A stretch of 64,000 nt of DNA from positions 236,147-300,146 of the forward strand of contig CAKQSV010000001.1 of assembly GCA_934273635.1 (NCBI GenBank), read 5' to 3'. The translations under genes and the position numbers were made by a program. Of the stretch, positions 44,733-53,182 are shown piece by piece. Each line of letters starts with the position of its first letter. Position 1 is the stretch's first letter. Under the pieces are notes generated by a model. That model was not told the origin of the DNA. It did not search any database and saw only the letters and a list, made by a program, of their open reading frames with translations. This stretch comes from an uncultured Alphaproteobacteria bacterium. GTDB taxonomy: Bacteria > Pseudomonadota > Alphaproteobacteria > RF32 > CAG-239.

Positions 44733-44989
44733 AGATGTGGTTTTAGAACCTCATTTAGTACTTTGGTACGGAGCTGTCGAAAGCTCTTAGGTTAGTCGGT
44801 GTTTAGATATAACATCGTCATACTGCTATCTGTTCATTGCGATAGCGGTAAATATATCCCCGATTGTAGCAATATGGTCGGGGAGCTTTTAGCGTATGTT
44901 CAAAGCCTCTGGCTGAAAGGCTAAAAGAGTCATTACTAGCCTATGATTTTCGAACTCTCCGACCACCTGTTATCAGGTGGTTTTTGCTT
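44733..44989 (+). ncRNA. candidate structured RNA or riboswitch-like leader (~255 nt)
   Basis: No coding frame; several GC-rich hairpins follow the promoter: AACCT...AGGTT enclosing AGTAC/GTAC and GAGCT/AGCTC, ACTGCTATC/GATAGCGGT (44822-44849), CCCCGA/TCGGGG (44858-44883), AGCC/GGCT, and a terminator CCACCTG/CAGGTGG plus T5 (about 44965-44987). The terminator ends 25 nt before a lipoprotein start codon, so the RNA is either an independent small RNA or a leader controlling that gene. A 5' GTGGTT could pair with GACCACC of the terminator. It lacks RNase P, tmRNA and SRP signatures that I could recognise. Confidence 0.55.
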
Positions 44990-45013
44990 AATTAACATAA
45001 GGAGATTTCAAAA

Positions 45014-45436
45014 ATGAAAAAAATATTGGTTGCGGTTGTGATGTTGCTTTCAGCATGCACTTCTTTGACAATGCAAGAAAAACAAACATTGCGCAGTCTG
45101 AAAACACACGGAATAACCGTTGATACGCCGGTCGGTGGTTGGGAGCGTCCTGCCAGTCCTGTCGGGGCTGCTATGTTGAATATTTTGCCGGGTGGCGGTA
45201 ATTTTTATTTGGCTGCAGGAAATGGCGGACAAAGTGAGCACTATCTTTATGGCACGCTTAATTTGTTGACATGGCCGATTTCGGTATTATGGGGTGTTCC
45301 CGAAGGTGCGGTTGACGCTAATCGCATCAATGAGCGTGAGCTGATATATTACTATACTTTTGATGAAAGTGGTAGATTGGCTCTTGAGGATAAGGGGTTA
45401 CAACTCAATAACAGAGGGATAATAGAAAAGAAATAG
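45014..45436 (+). CDS. small lipoprotein with Gly-rich membrane-like segment (140 aa)
   Basis: The signal MKKILVAVVMLLSAC has lipobox LSAC. The mature part contains PVGGWERPASPVGAAMLNIL, then PGGGNFYLAAGN and YLYGTLNLLTWPISVLWGVP, a Gly/hydrophobic stretch that may insert into a membrane, and then YYYTFDESGRLALEDKG. Function unknown. AAGGAGA precedes the ATG. The putative RNA terminator lies 25 nt upstream, so expression may depend on read-through. A terminator follows at 45443. Confidence 0.65.
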   Translation: MKKILVAVVMLLSACTSLTMQEKQTLRSLKTHGITVDTPVGGWERPASPVGAAMLNILPGGGNFYLAAGNGGQSEHYLYGTLNLLTWPISVLWGVPEGAVDANRINERELIYYYTFDESGRLALEDKGLQLNNRGIIEKK

Positions 45437-45442
45437 GAATAA

Positions 45443-45470
45443 AAAAGAGGCTGAATTTCAGCCTCTTTTC
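45443..45470. terminator. bidirectional terminator
   Basis: AAAAGAGGCTGAA/TTCAGCCTCTTTT with a 1-nt loop. Confidence 0.87.
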
Positions 45471-45488
45471 TCTTAAGCACATTTAAGA

Positions 45489-45728
45489 TTAGTCGTTCGC
45501 ACCGGGGCAAACTTTTGCCTGTTCGGCGTTGAACTGAACAGTTGCTTCGTCTGCTTCATCATCAGAGCAGATAGCGCCTTGCGGGCATTCAGAAATGCAA
45601 ACGCCGCAAGCGATACAAGTATCAGGGTCTACAACCAACTGAGATTCGCACTCGTGAAAAGCGTCTACCGGACATACACTGGCGCAAGCTTTGCACTTAA
45701 TGCAGGAATCGTTTACTACAGAAACCAT
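45489..45728 (-). CDS. 2[4Fe-4S] ferredoxin
   Basis: 79 residues with two complete CxxCxxCxxxCP sites: CIKCKACASVCPVDAF (near residue 9) and CIACGVCISECPQGAI (near 38). The spacing is that of bacterial-type 2[4Fe-4S] ferredoxins, unlike the [3Fe-4S] FdxA form which has CxxxxxxxC. The acidic C-terminus is like FdxA. It would carry low-potential electrons; partners are not encoded nearby. A good ribosome-binding site is present (AGGAG upstream of the ATG). Confidence 0.9.
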   Translation of the reverse strand: MVSVVNDSCIKCKACASVCPVDAFHECESQLVVDPDTCIACGVCISECPQGAICSDDEADEATVQFNAEQAKVCPGAND

Positions 45729-45874
45729 TAATTAAACTCCTAATTAGAAATTGTTATACAACTCCGTTAATCTAACTTGATTTCGGATAAAATCAAGCAA
45801 AATTTTGCAATCGGGCTTGCGAAAGCGGTTTTAGCGCCCCATATTAAGAACAGATGTTTATTACGGAGGTTCTT

Positions 45875-47713
45875 ATGAGCGAAAAAATTAACTTTCAGGC
45901 CGAGGTCGGCAAACTTTTGGATATTATGATTAACTCCATTTATTCCGAACGGCAGATATTTCTGCGTGAGCTGATTTCTAACGCCAGCGACGCCTGCGAC
46001 AAGCTCCACTATGTTTGTTTGACTAATCCCGAAATTGCCAAAACTACCACGGAGATGAAAATTAAAATCATTCCCGATATTGAGGCTAAAACCCTGACGA
46101 TTGAAGACAACGGTATCGGTATGAACCGTGAGGATATGGTTAATCATTTGGGAACAATCGCCAAATCGGGCACTGCCGATTTTGTGAAAAACGTTAAGGA
46201 CAACGGCTCGGCAATGGATTTAATCGGGCAGTTCGGCGTGGGCTTTTATTCGGCGTTTATGGTAGCCGACAAGGTTGAAGTCACCTCCAAAAAAGCCGGT
46301 GAGTGTCAGGCTTATAAATGGGTTTCGGACGGTACGCAGGGTTTTGAAATCGAATCGGCTGAGAAGGAAGCCAACGGCACTTCTATCAAGCTGTTTTTGA
46401 AAGATGACGCCAAAGAGTTTTTGGATAGTATTTATTTGCGGCAGATTATCCGCACCTATTCTGACCATATTGATTATCCGATTGTGTTGGATTTGGGCAA
46501 AGCGGGGGAGGAGACCGTCAATACCGGCTCGGCTTTGTGGGCGAAAAACAAGGCGGAAATTACCGATGATCAATACAAAGAATTTTATCATCACATTACC
46601 AAAAACTTTGACGAGCCGTGGCTGCGTTTGCATTTTAAGGCCGAGGGCAATATTGAGTACACCGGTTTGCTGTTTGTGCCCTCCGAGGCGCCGTACGATT
46701 TGTTTCAACCCGATAAAAAACAGGGGCTTAAACTGTATGTGAACAAGGTGTTTATCTCGGACAAAGTTGAGGAGTTGTTGCCGACTTATCTGCGCTTTGT
46801 GAAAGGCGTGATTGACTCGGCGGATTTGTCGCTGAATATTTCACGCGAGATGTTGCAACAAAGCCCGTTGATTGCCAAAATCAAGCAGGGCACAGTCTCT
46901 CGTTTGTTGAAGGAACTTAAAACCCGCGCCAAAGACGCCGATGACTATGCCAAATTCTGGTCGGCGTTCGGTGCGGCGTTTAAAGAAGGTATTTATGAGG
47001 ACTTCAGCAACCGTGAAGAAGTTGCCGAGTTGTCGCGTTTTGTCTCAACGTTTGATAGCGAAAAACTAACATCGCTTGATGAATATATTGCTCGTATGCA
47101 ACCCGAGCAAAAGTCAATTTATTATATTACCGGCGATGATGTTAAAACCCTGATGAACAATCCGCAGTTGGAGGCGTTTAAGGCTAAAAACATTGAAGTT
47201 TTGTTGTTGACAGACCCGATTGACGAGTTTTGGCCGCAAGTTTTGACCTCTTATAAAGGCAAGGCCATCAAGCATATTTCGCAAGCGGAGGAAGACCTGA
47301 AAATCGCCCGAGACGAACCGAAAGCCGAGGAGGGTTCTTTGGCTAAACTGACGGCGTTTATGGCGGATTTGCTCAAAGACGAAGTCGGTAAAGTCGAGCC
47401 TACGGACAAGCTGACGAAAAGTCCGGTCAGCTTGGCGGTGGAAAACGGGCAAATGAGTTTGCATTTGGAACGTTTAATGCGCAATCACCAACAACAGACA
47501 GCTTTTGCCAGCACCCGCATTTTAGAGGTTAATCCGTATCATCCGCTGATTATTAAATTGAGCGAGATGGTTGGTGACGAGGCACAAAAAGCCAAGGTGG
47601 AAGAAGTGTCGCGTTTGTTGCTTGACCAGGCCAAAATCGCCGAGGGCGAGAGCGTCAGCAATCCGGCGTTTTATACCGAAAAAATGGGCGAATATCTGTT
47701 GAAGGCCATGTAA
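45875..47713 (+). CDS. htpG: chaperone HtpG (Hsp90)
   Basis: Cytosolic Hsp90. 612 residues from ATG 45875, preceded by GGAGG; an in-frame ATG 21 nt earlier lies before the Shine-Dalgarno and is rejected. N-terminal GHKL ATPase with FLRELISNASDACDKL, EDNGIGMN and LIGQFGVGFYSAFMVAD, middle domain (LNISREMLQQSPL), and a C-terminal dimerisation domain. All ATP-site motifs are intact. Followed by a terminator. Confidence 0.96.
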   Translation: MSEKINFQAEVGKLLDIMINSIYSERQIFLRELISNASDACDKLHYVCLTNPEIAKTTTEMKIKIIPDIEAKTLTIEDNGIGMNREDMVNHLGTIAKSGTADFVKNVKDNGSAMDLIGQFGVGFYSAFMVADKVEVTSKKAGECQAYKWVSDGTQGFEIESAEKEANGTSIKLFLKDDAKEFLDSIYLRQIIRTYSDHIDYPIVLDLGKAGEETVNTGSALWAKNKAEITDDQYKEFYHHITKNFDEPWLRLHFKAEGNIEYTGLLFVPSEAPYDLFQPDKKQGLKLYVNKVFISDKVEELLPTYLRFVKGVIDSADLSLNISREMLQQSPLIAKIKQGTVSRLLKELKTRAKDADDYAKFWSAFGAAFKEGIYEDFSNREEVAELSRFVSTFDSEKLTSLDEYIARMQPEQKSIYYITGDDVKTLMNNPQLEAFKAKNIEVLLLTDPIDEFWPQVLTSYKGKAIKHISQAEEDLKIARDEPKAEEGSLAKLTAFMADLLKDEVGKVEPTDKLTKSPVSLAVENGQMSLHLERLMRNHQQQTAFASTRILEVNPYHPLIIKLSEMVGDEAQKAKVEEVSRLLLDQAKIAEGESVSNPAFYTEKMGEYLLKAM

Positions 47714-47733
47714 AGTCATATTGGCGCTAATGC

Positions 47734-47768
47734 AAAAAACCGCTGTTCTCAAAAGGATGGCGGTTTTA
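47734..47768 (+). terminator. terminator after htpG
   Basis: AAAAAACCGC, 15-nt loop, GCGGTTTTA. Confidence 0.7.
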
Positions 47769-47858
47769 TTTTGCCATTGGGAAAAAAGATTGACTTTGAG
47801 GTGAAAAAGTGTATTTTTGTCTATAATGATTTATTATTAATTTTAACACTATTATTTT

Positions 47859-48668
47859 ATGTATTTTACAATTATTTCAGGTGCTTTGCACCCGTTGGGA
47901 AAAATGGTTATGCGCCAGTATGCCTCTAGAGAAAAGATCAGATGCTGTCGCTTGGTTGACGAAGGTTTCTTTTTGGAAGATTCTCACGGTTATATCAACG
48001 GTTACGGCGATTGTTCCAGTAATTTGCAACGCTCTTTTGCAGGTTGTAATCCGGATGCAATCGTTGATTTTTCCGGTTCGGATAAGGTGTTGGAAAATGC
48101 CAAACTCTGTAAAAACCGCGGTATGCCGTTGATTGTACTCGACCCTGAGTGGAACGCGCAAAAGACTCGTGCCTTGGAGGCTGAAATGGGGTATGAGACG
48201 GGACATAATATGCGCCGTCCGATTGTGGTGCTGTCTGATTTTTCCGTTGAGCAGGCGCTTATGTTTAACAGCGCGCTGAAGTTGGTGAAACCGCTTGATT
48301 ATCAGGCTTTGCGAATCGAGATTACGGCGTGTTTGTTTGAGGGCTTTAATCACCTCAGCACTTTGTTGGGACTGGCTAAAAAGCTGGAGAAAATCATCTC
48401 AGGTCGTGTGGAGGAAGAGAAAGAAGTTGCTCCAAACCAATGGAAAGTCGGTCGTGTTATGGTCAGATTGTTGTCCGCTGCCGAGAGCAAGCCGATGACG
48501 GCGGTTCGGATTCAAACCATGGAGATGGATTTTCAGCAAAAAGTGGAGCTGAAAAACATTGAGGCTTTGTGGGCAGGTGTGGAGAGCGCCATTAAGTGGA
48601 TTAGCAACCGCGATCTTGAGCCTAAGCTCTATGTGAGCAGTATGGCGGAGATTTTGCAGTTGTCATGA
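47859..48668 (+). CDS. DapB-like protein lacking the catalytic segment
   Basis: 269 residues. N-terminus YFTIISGALHPLGKMVMRQY matches the DapB Rossmann start but without GxxGxMG. DAIVDFSGSDKVLENAKLC resembles the DapB motif VIDFTxPxAxLxxxxxC, and AGVESAIKWISNRDLEPKLY resembles the end of DapB. The substrate segment E-x-H-H-x-x-K-x-D-x-P-S-G-T is missing: the corresponding region reads IEITACLFEGFNHLSTLL. It is therefore unlikely to reduce dihydrodipicolinate. No Shine-Dalgarno; a TATAAT at 47822 and an AT-rich leader (TTATTATTAATTTTAACAC) precede the ATG. Confidence 0.6.
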   Translation: MYFTIISGALHPLGKMVMRQYASREKIRCCRLVDEGFFLEDSHGYINGYGDCSSNLQRSFAGCNPDAIVDFSGSDKVLENAKLCKNRGMPLIVLDPEWNAQKTRALEAEMGYETGHNMRRPIVVLSDFSVEQALMFNSALKLVKPLDYQALRIEITACLFEGFNHLSTLLGLAKKLEKIISGRVEEEKEVAPNQWKVGRVMVRLLSAAESKPMTAVRIQTMEMDFQQKVELKNIEALWAGVESAIKWISNRDLEPKLYVSSMAEILQLS

Positions 48669-48669
48669 G

Positions 48670-48709
48670 AAAAAAAGTGTTCTGAACGTGTTTCAGGGCA
48701 CTTTTTTTT
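48670..48709 (+). terminator. terminator after the DapB-like gene
   Basis: AAAAAAAGTG, TTCTGAA, loop, TTTCAGGGCAC and a T8 run. Confidence 0.85.
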
Positions 48710-48998
48710 GTGTTGCGATTCGGAAGAGTTAAATTGTTGAAATAAGAGTCAAATTTTTTGCGTTAAGGTGTTGCAAAATATTTTATTTGGGTGTAGTGTT
48801 ACGCGAATCTTTGTACAGGGCGGACTCTGCCCTGCGATTAGTTTTGTAATAAAATTATTGTGCGAATCCCGATAAGAGAAAGAATTTTTCTATGGTGTAT
48901 CGGGTTTCAATCCTGACAAATTTTTTTAATTCTTCTACGTTCGGGGTTCATTAGTTTGACGGTATTGGCGTAGATTTTAACCTGAGGATGAAACTACA
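48710..48998 (+). other. 289-bp region upstream of rpoB (promoter and leader)
   Basis: No gene. Two hairpins: CAGGGC/GCCCTG at 48816-48834 and CCCGATA/TATCGGG at 48868-48904, the latter enclosing an inner AGAAA/TTTCT. The motif GCGAATC occurs at 48803 and 48862. rplJ-rplL, the usual neighbours, are absent, so rpoBC must have its own promoter here, which I cannot place confidently. A GAGG ribosome-binding site precedes the rpoB ATG. Confidence 0.5.
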
Positions 48999-51900
48999 AT
49001 GAAAGAATCTTATACGAGCAAACGACGTGTAAGAAGAACTTTCGGCAGAATCGACGCAGTGTCGGATATGCCGAGTTTGATTGAAGTCCAGACCGGTTCT
49101 TATGCAGATTTTATTGAAAATAAAAATTGCGAGTTCGGCTTGGAAAATGTTTTCAAATCTATTTTCCCGATTAAAGATTTTTCCGGTAACGGCGAGTTGG
49201 AATTTGTAAAATATGAACTCGAAGAGCCGAAGTATGATGTTGATGAGTGTATTAAGCGCGATATGACTTATGCCGCTCCGGTCAAGGCTACTTTGCGCTT
49301 GGTGGTTTGGGATACCGACGAGGCTACCGGTGCGAAATCTATTCATGATATTAAAGAGCAAGACGTTTATATGGGCGATTTGCCGTTGATGACCGACAAA
49401 GGTACTTTTATTTTTAACGGTACCGAGCGCGTTGTCGTTTCGCAAATGCACCGTTCTCCGGGGGTGTTCTTTGATCATGACAAAGGCAAGACCATTTCTT
49501 CGGGTAAGTATTTGTTTGCCGCCCGTGTTATTCCTTACCGCGGTTCTTGGCTCGATTTTGAGTTTGACGCCAAAGATTTGCTTTATGCTCGTATCGACCG
49601 TCGTCGTAAATTGCCGGTAACTTCGGTTTTGTATTCTTTGTATTCAAAAGAAACCGAAGAAAAAATCAAGGCTTTGGCTGCTCAGGGCAAAACTATTGAT
49701 CCTGCCGAGATTAAGGGTATGGATAAGGAAGAGATTTTAAGCTACTTCTATGATATTGATGTTTATGCCGCTGATAAGAAAAACTGGAAAGCTAAGTTTG
49801 TGCCCGAGCGTGTTAAAGGCACAAAGTTTGACTTTGATTTGATTAATGCCAAAACTGGCGAGACGGTTTGGGAAGCCGGTAAAAAACTGAATGTTCGTTC
49901 GGCTCAGAAGTTGCTTGATGAAGGTTTGGAATTTTATCGTGTTGCGCCGAATCAGTTGTTTGGCAAGTTTTTGGCAACCGCTGTGATTGACGCTAAGACC
50001 GGTGAAGTTATTGCTGATGCCGGCGCCGAGCTCAATGAAGAGTTGTTGGATAAGATTTCTGCCGCTAAAATTTCTGAAATCAAAACCTTGTTTATTGACG
50101 GTGTAAACGTCGGACCGTATATTCGCAATACCTTAGAGGCGGATAAAAACACTTGCCGCGAAGAGGCTTTGCTCGATATCTATCGTGTTATGCGCCCAGG
50201 TGAACCACCAACATACGAGACAGCTGACGCTTTGTTCCATGGATTGTTCTTTGATCACGAAAAATATGACTTGTCGTCAGTCGGTCGCGTTAAGATGAAC
50301 ATTTCTTTGGATATTCCGTTTGAAGAAGCTCCGGACACTTATTGCGTTTTGCGCAAGGACGATGTTTTGCGTATTGTCAAGAGACTGGTTGAGCTGCGTG
50401 ACGGCAAGGGCGAAGTTGATGATATTGACCACCTTGGCAACCGTCGTGTTCGTTCGGTCGGTGAGTTGATGGAAAACCAATACCGTATGGGCTTGCTGCG
50501 TATGGAAAGAGCTATCCGCGAGCGTATGAGCAGTGAAGTTTTGACCAATGTTAAACCTCAGGATTTGGTCAATGCTAAGCCAATCGCTTCGGTTATTCGC
50601 GAGTTCTTCGGTTCTTCGCAGTTGTCGCAATTTATGGATCAGAACAACCCATTGTCTGAGATTACGCACAAGCGTCGTTTGTCGGCATTGGGCCCTGGTG
50701 GTTTGTCTCGTGACCGCGCCGGCTTTGAAGTTCGCGACGTGCACCCGACGCACTATGGTCGTATCTGCCCGATTGAAACACCGGAAGGTCCGAACATTGG
50801 TTTGATTAACTCGTTGTCAACTTATGCTCGTATTAACAAATATGGCTTTATCGAATGCCCGTATCGCAAGGTTGTTGACGGCGTGGTTACCAGCGATGTG
50901 GTTTATTTGTCGGCTGATGAAGAAGGCAAACACATTATCGCCGAGGCTAACGCTAAAGTTGATGACAACGGTCGTTTTGAAAATGATTTGATTGCCTGCC
51001 GTAAAGCCGGTGAATTTGAGTTCCACAATCCGGAAGAAATCGACTTCATCGACGTGTCGCCGCAACAGTTGGTATCGGTGGCTACGGCTTTGATTCCGTT
51101 CTTGGAAAACGACGACGCAAACCGTGCGTTGATGGGGGCAAACATGCAACGTCAAGGCGTGCCTTTGCTGCGTTCGGAAGCTCCGTTGGTCGGTACCGGT
51201 ATGGAAGCCGCTGTTGCCAAAGATTCAGGCGCAACCGTGGTTTGCAAATATGACGGTATTGTTGACGCCGTTGACGCTAACCGTATTGTGGTTCGGTCTT
51301 TGAGCGGTGATGTTTCTGACGCCGGTGTCGAAATCTACAAATTGCAGAAGTTCCGTCGTTCTAACCAAAACACCTGCATCAATCAGGTGCCGTTGGTTAA
51401 GGTTGGCGACAAGGTTAAAGCCGGCGATATTATGGCCGACGGTCCTTGTACCGAAATGGGCGAACTGGCTTTGGGTAAGAACGTTTTGGTGGCATTTATG
51501 CCTTGGAACGGTTTGAACTACGAGGATGCGATTTTGCTTTCTGAGCGTATTTCTCGCGATGATGTTTTGACCTCTTTGCATATCGAAGAATTTGAGGTTA
51601 TGGCTCGCGATACCAAACTCGGACAAGAAGAAATCACCCGCGATATTCCAAACGTTGGTGAAGACGCTTTGCGCAACCTTGATGAGGCCGGTATCGTTTA
51701 TATCGGCGCCGAAGTTAAGGCCGGCGATATTCTGGTCGGTAAGGTGACGCCGAAAGGCGAATCTCCGGTAACGCCGGAAGAAAAATTGCTGCGCGCTATC
51801 TTTGGTGAAAAAGCCTCTGATGTTCGCGACACTTCTTTGCGTGTTCAACCGGGTATTGAAGGTATTGTGGTTGATGTTCACGTGTTCTCCCGCCGTGGTG

Positions 51901-53162
51901 TGGAGAAAGACGAGCGTGCCTTGTCTATCGAACAGGAAGAAATTTCTCAGTTGGCCAAAGACCGTGATGATGAAATCGCCATTATCCGCCGTTCTTTCGA
52001 CGCTCGTATGAAGTCGATGTTGGTTGGTCAGAAAGTGGTTGACGCTCCGAAGGGTATTGCCAAAAACGCTGAGATCACCGAAGAGGCTTTGGCTGCTGTT
52101 CCGTCTTCGCAATGGCGTAAGATTGTCGTTAAAGACGAAGACGTTATGGCTCATATCGAAGAGTTCTGCGCCGCTTTTGACGCTCGTGTCGAAAGAGCTC
52201 AGAAACACTTTGAAGACAAAGTTGAGAAGGTTCAACGCGGTGACGATTTGCTCCCAGGCGTTTTGAAAATGGTTAAAGTTTTCATTGCGACCAAGAGAAA
52301 AATTCAAACCGGTGATAAAATCGCCGGACGTCACGGTAACAAGGGTACGATTTCTCGTATTCTGCCTTTGGAAAATATGCCTTATATGGAAGACGGTACG
52401 CCGGTTGATATTGTATTGAACCCGTTGGGTGTGCCTTCTCGTATGAACGTTGGTCAAATTTTGGAAACCCACTTAGGTTGGGCTGCTAAAGAACTTGGTC
52501 GTCAGTTGAACGAGATGTGCGAACAGTACAAACGCGGTGAAAAGACCATTGACGAACTCAATGCCAAATTGAAGGAAGTTTATGGTGACAAACAATACAA
52601 CCGCGATGTCGCTCCGTTGACAAATGACGAAAAGGTCGAGATGGTTGCTCACCTGAAAAACGGTGTGCCGATGGCTACGCCGGTATTTGACGGCGCGCAT
52701 GAAGACGATATTAACCAAATGTTGGATATGGCCGGCTTGCCGACATCGGGTCAGATTGACCTGTATGATGGTCGTACCGGTGAAAAATTCGACCGTAAGG
52801 TTACCGTTGGTATCATTTATATGATTAAATTGCACCACATTGTTGATGAAAAGATGCACGCCCGTTCTGTCGGTCCGTACTCTTTGGTTACACAACAACC
52901 TCTGGGTGGTAAGGCTCAATTCGGTGGTCAACGTTTCGGTGAAATGGAAGTTTGGGCATTGCAGGCTTATGGCGCTGCCTATACTCTGCAAGAAATGTTG
53001 ACGGTTAAGTCCGATGATGTGAACGGTCGTACCAAGGTTTATGAAGCTATTGTCCGTGGCGATGATGGTTTTGAGGCCGGCGTTCCTGAGTCGTTTAACG
53101 TTTTGGTTAAAGAAATTAAGTCTTTGTGCCTGAACGTTGAGATGTTGAACGAAGAAGTTTAA
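48999..53162 (+). CDS. rpoB: RNA polymerase beta subunit
   Basis: 1387 residues, the alphaproteobacterial length. The rifampicin-binding region reads FGSSQLSQFMDQNNPLSEIT then HKRRLSALGPGGLSRDRAGF, the wild-type, rifampicin-sensitive form at the positions equivalent to D516, H526 and S531. Also visible are RDVHPTHYGRICPIETPEGP, the flap region and the C-terminal KLHHIVDEKMHARSVGPYS. It is separated from rpoC by 20 nt, forming the rpoBC operon. Upstream lies a DapB-like gene, not rplL. Confidence 0.98.
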   Translation: MKESYTSKRRVRRTFGRIDAVSDMPSLIEVQTGSYADFIENKNCEFGLENVFKSIFPIKDFSGNGELEFVKYELEEPKYDVDECIKRDMTYAAPVKATLRLVVWDTDEATGAKSIHDIKEQDVYMGDLPLMTDKGTFIFNGTERVVVSQMHRSPGVFFDHDKGKTISSGKYLFAARVIPYRGSWLDFEFDAKDLLYARIDRRRKLPVTSVLYSLYSKETEEKIKALAAQGKTIDPAEIKGMDKEEILSYFYDIDVYAADKKNWKAKFVPERVKGTKFDFDLINAKTGETVWEAGKKLNVRSAQKLLDEGLEFYRVAPNQLFGKFLATAVIDAKTGEVIADAGAELNEELLDKISAAKISEIKTLFIDGVNVGPYIRNTLEADKNTCREEALLDIYRVMRPGEPPTYETADALFHGLFFDHEKYDLSSVGRVKMNISLDIPFEEAPDTYCVLRKDDVLRIVKRLVELRDGKGEVDDIDHLGNRRVRSVGELMENQYRMGLLRMERAIRERMSSEVLTNVKPQDLVNAKPIASVIREFFGSSQLSQFMDQNNPLSEITHKRRLSALGPGGLSRDRAGFEVRDVHPTHYGRICPIETPEGPNIGLINSLSTYARINKYGFIECPYRKVVDGVVTSDVVYLSADEEGKHIIAEANAKVDDNGRFENDLIACRKAGEFEFHNPEEIDFIDVSPQQLVSVATALIPFLENDDANRALMGANMQRQGVPLLRSEAPLVGTGMEAAVAKDSGATVVCKYDGIVDAVDANRIVVRSLSGDVSDAGVEIYKLQKFRRSNQNTCINQVPLVKVGDKVKAGDIMADGPCTEMGELALGKNVLVAFMPWNGLNYEDAILLSERISRDDVLTSLHIEEFEVMARDTKLGQEEITRDIPNVGEDALRNLDEAGIVYIGAEVKAGDILVGKVTPKGESPVTPEEKLLRAIFGEKASDVRDTSLRVQPGIEGIVVDVHVFSRRGVEKDERALSIEQEEISQLAKDRDDEIAIIRRSFDARMKSMLVGQKVVDAPKGIAKNAEITEEALAAVPSSQWRKIVVKDEDVMAHIEEFCAAFDARVERAQKHFEDKVEKVQRGDDLLPGVLKMVKVFIATKRKIQTGDKIAGRHGNKGTISRILPLENMPYMEDGTPVDIVLNPLGVPSRMNVGQILETHLGWAAKELGRQLNEMCEQYKRGEKTIDELNAKLKEVYGDKQYNRDVAPLTNDEKVEMVAHLKNGVPMATPVFDGAHEDDINQMLDMAGLPTSGQIDLYDGRTGEKFDRKVTVGIIYMIKLHHIVDEKMHARSVGPYSLVTQQPLGGKAQFGGQRFGEMEVWALQAYGAAYTLQEMLTVKSDDVNGRTKVYEAIVRGDDGFEAGVPESFNVLVKEIKSLCLNVEMLNEEV

Positions 53163-53182
53163 GGAATAGGAGTCCATATAAT

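Noticed and set aside
44733..44989. tmRNA, RNase P RNA or 6S RNA
   Set aside because: No tag ORF, no GAGGAAAGTCC-type P RNA motif and no single long hairpin with a central bubble.
51225..52472. 415-codon open frame antisense to rpoB, and similar long antisense frames across rpoC, dnaE and ettA
   Set aside because: They lie opposite strongly conserved genes, have no ribosome-binding sites and show no family motifs. They arise from codon use of the sense gene.
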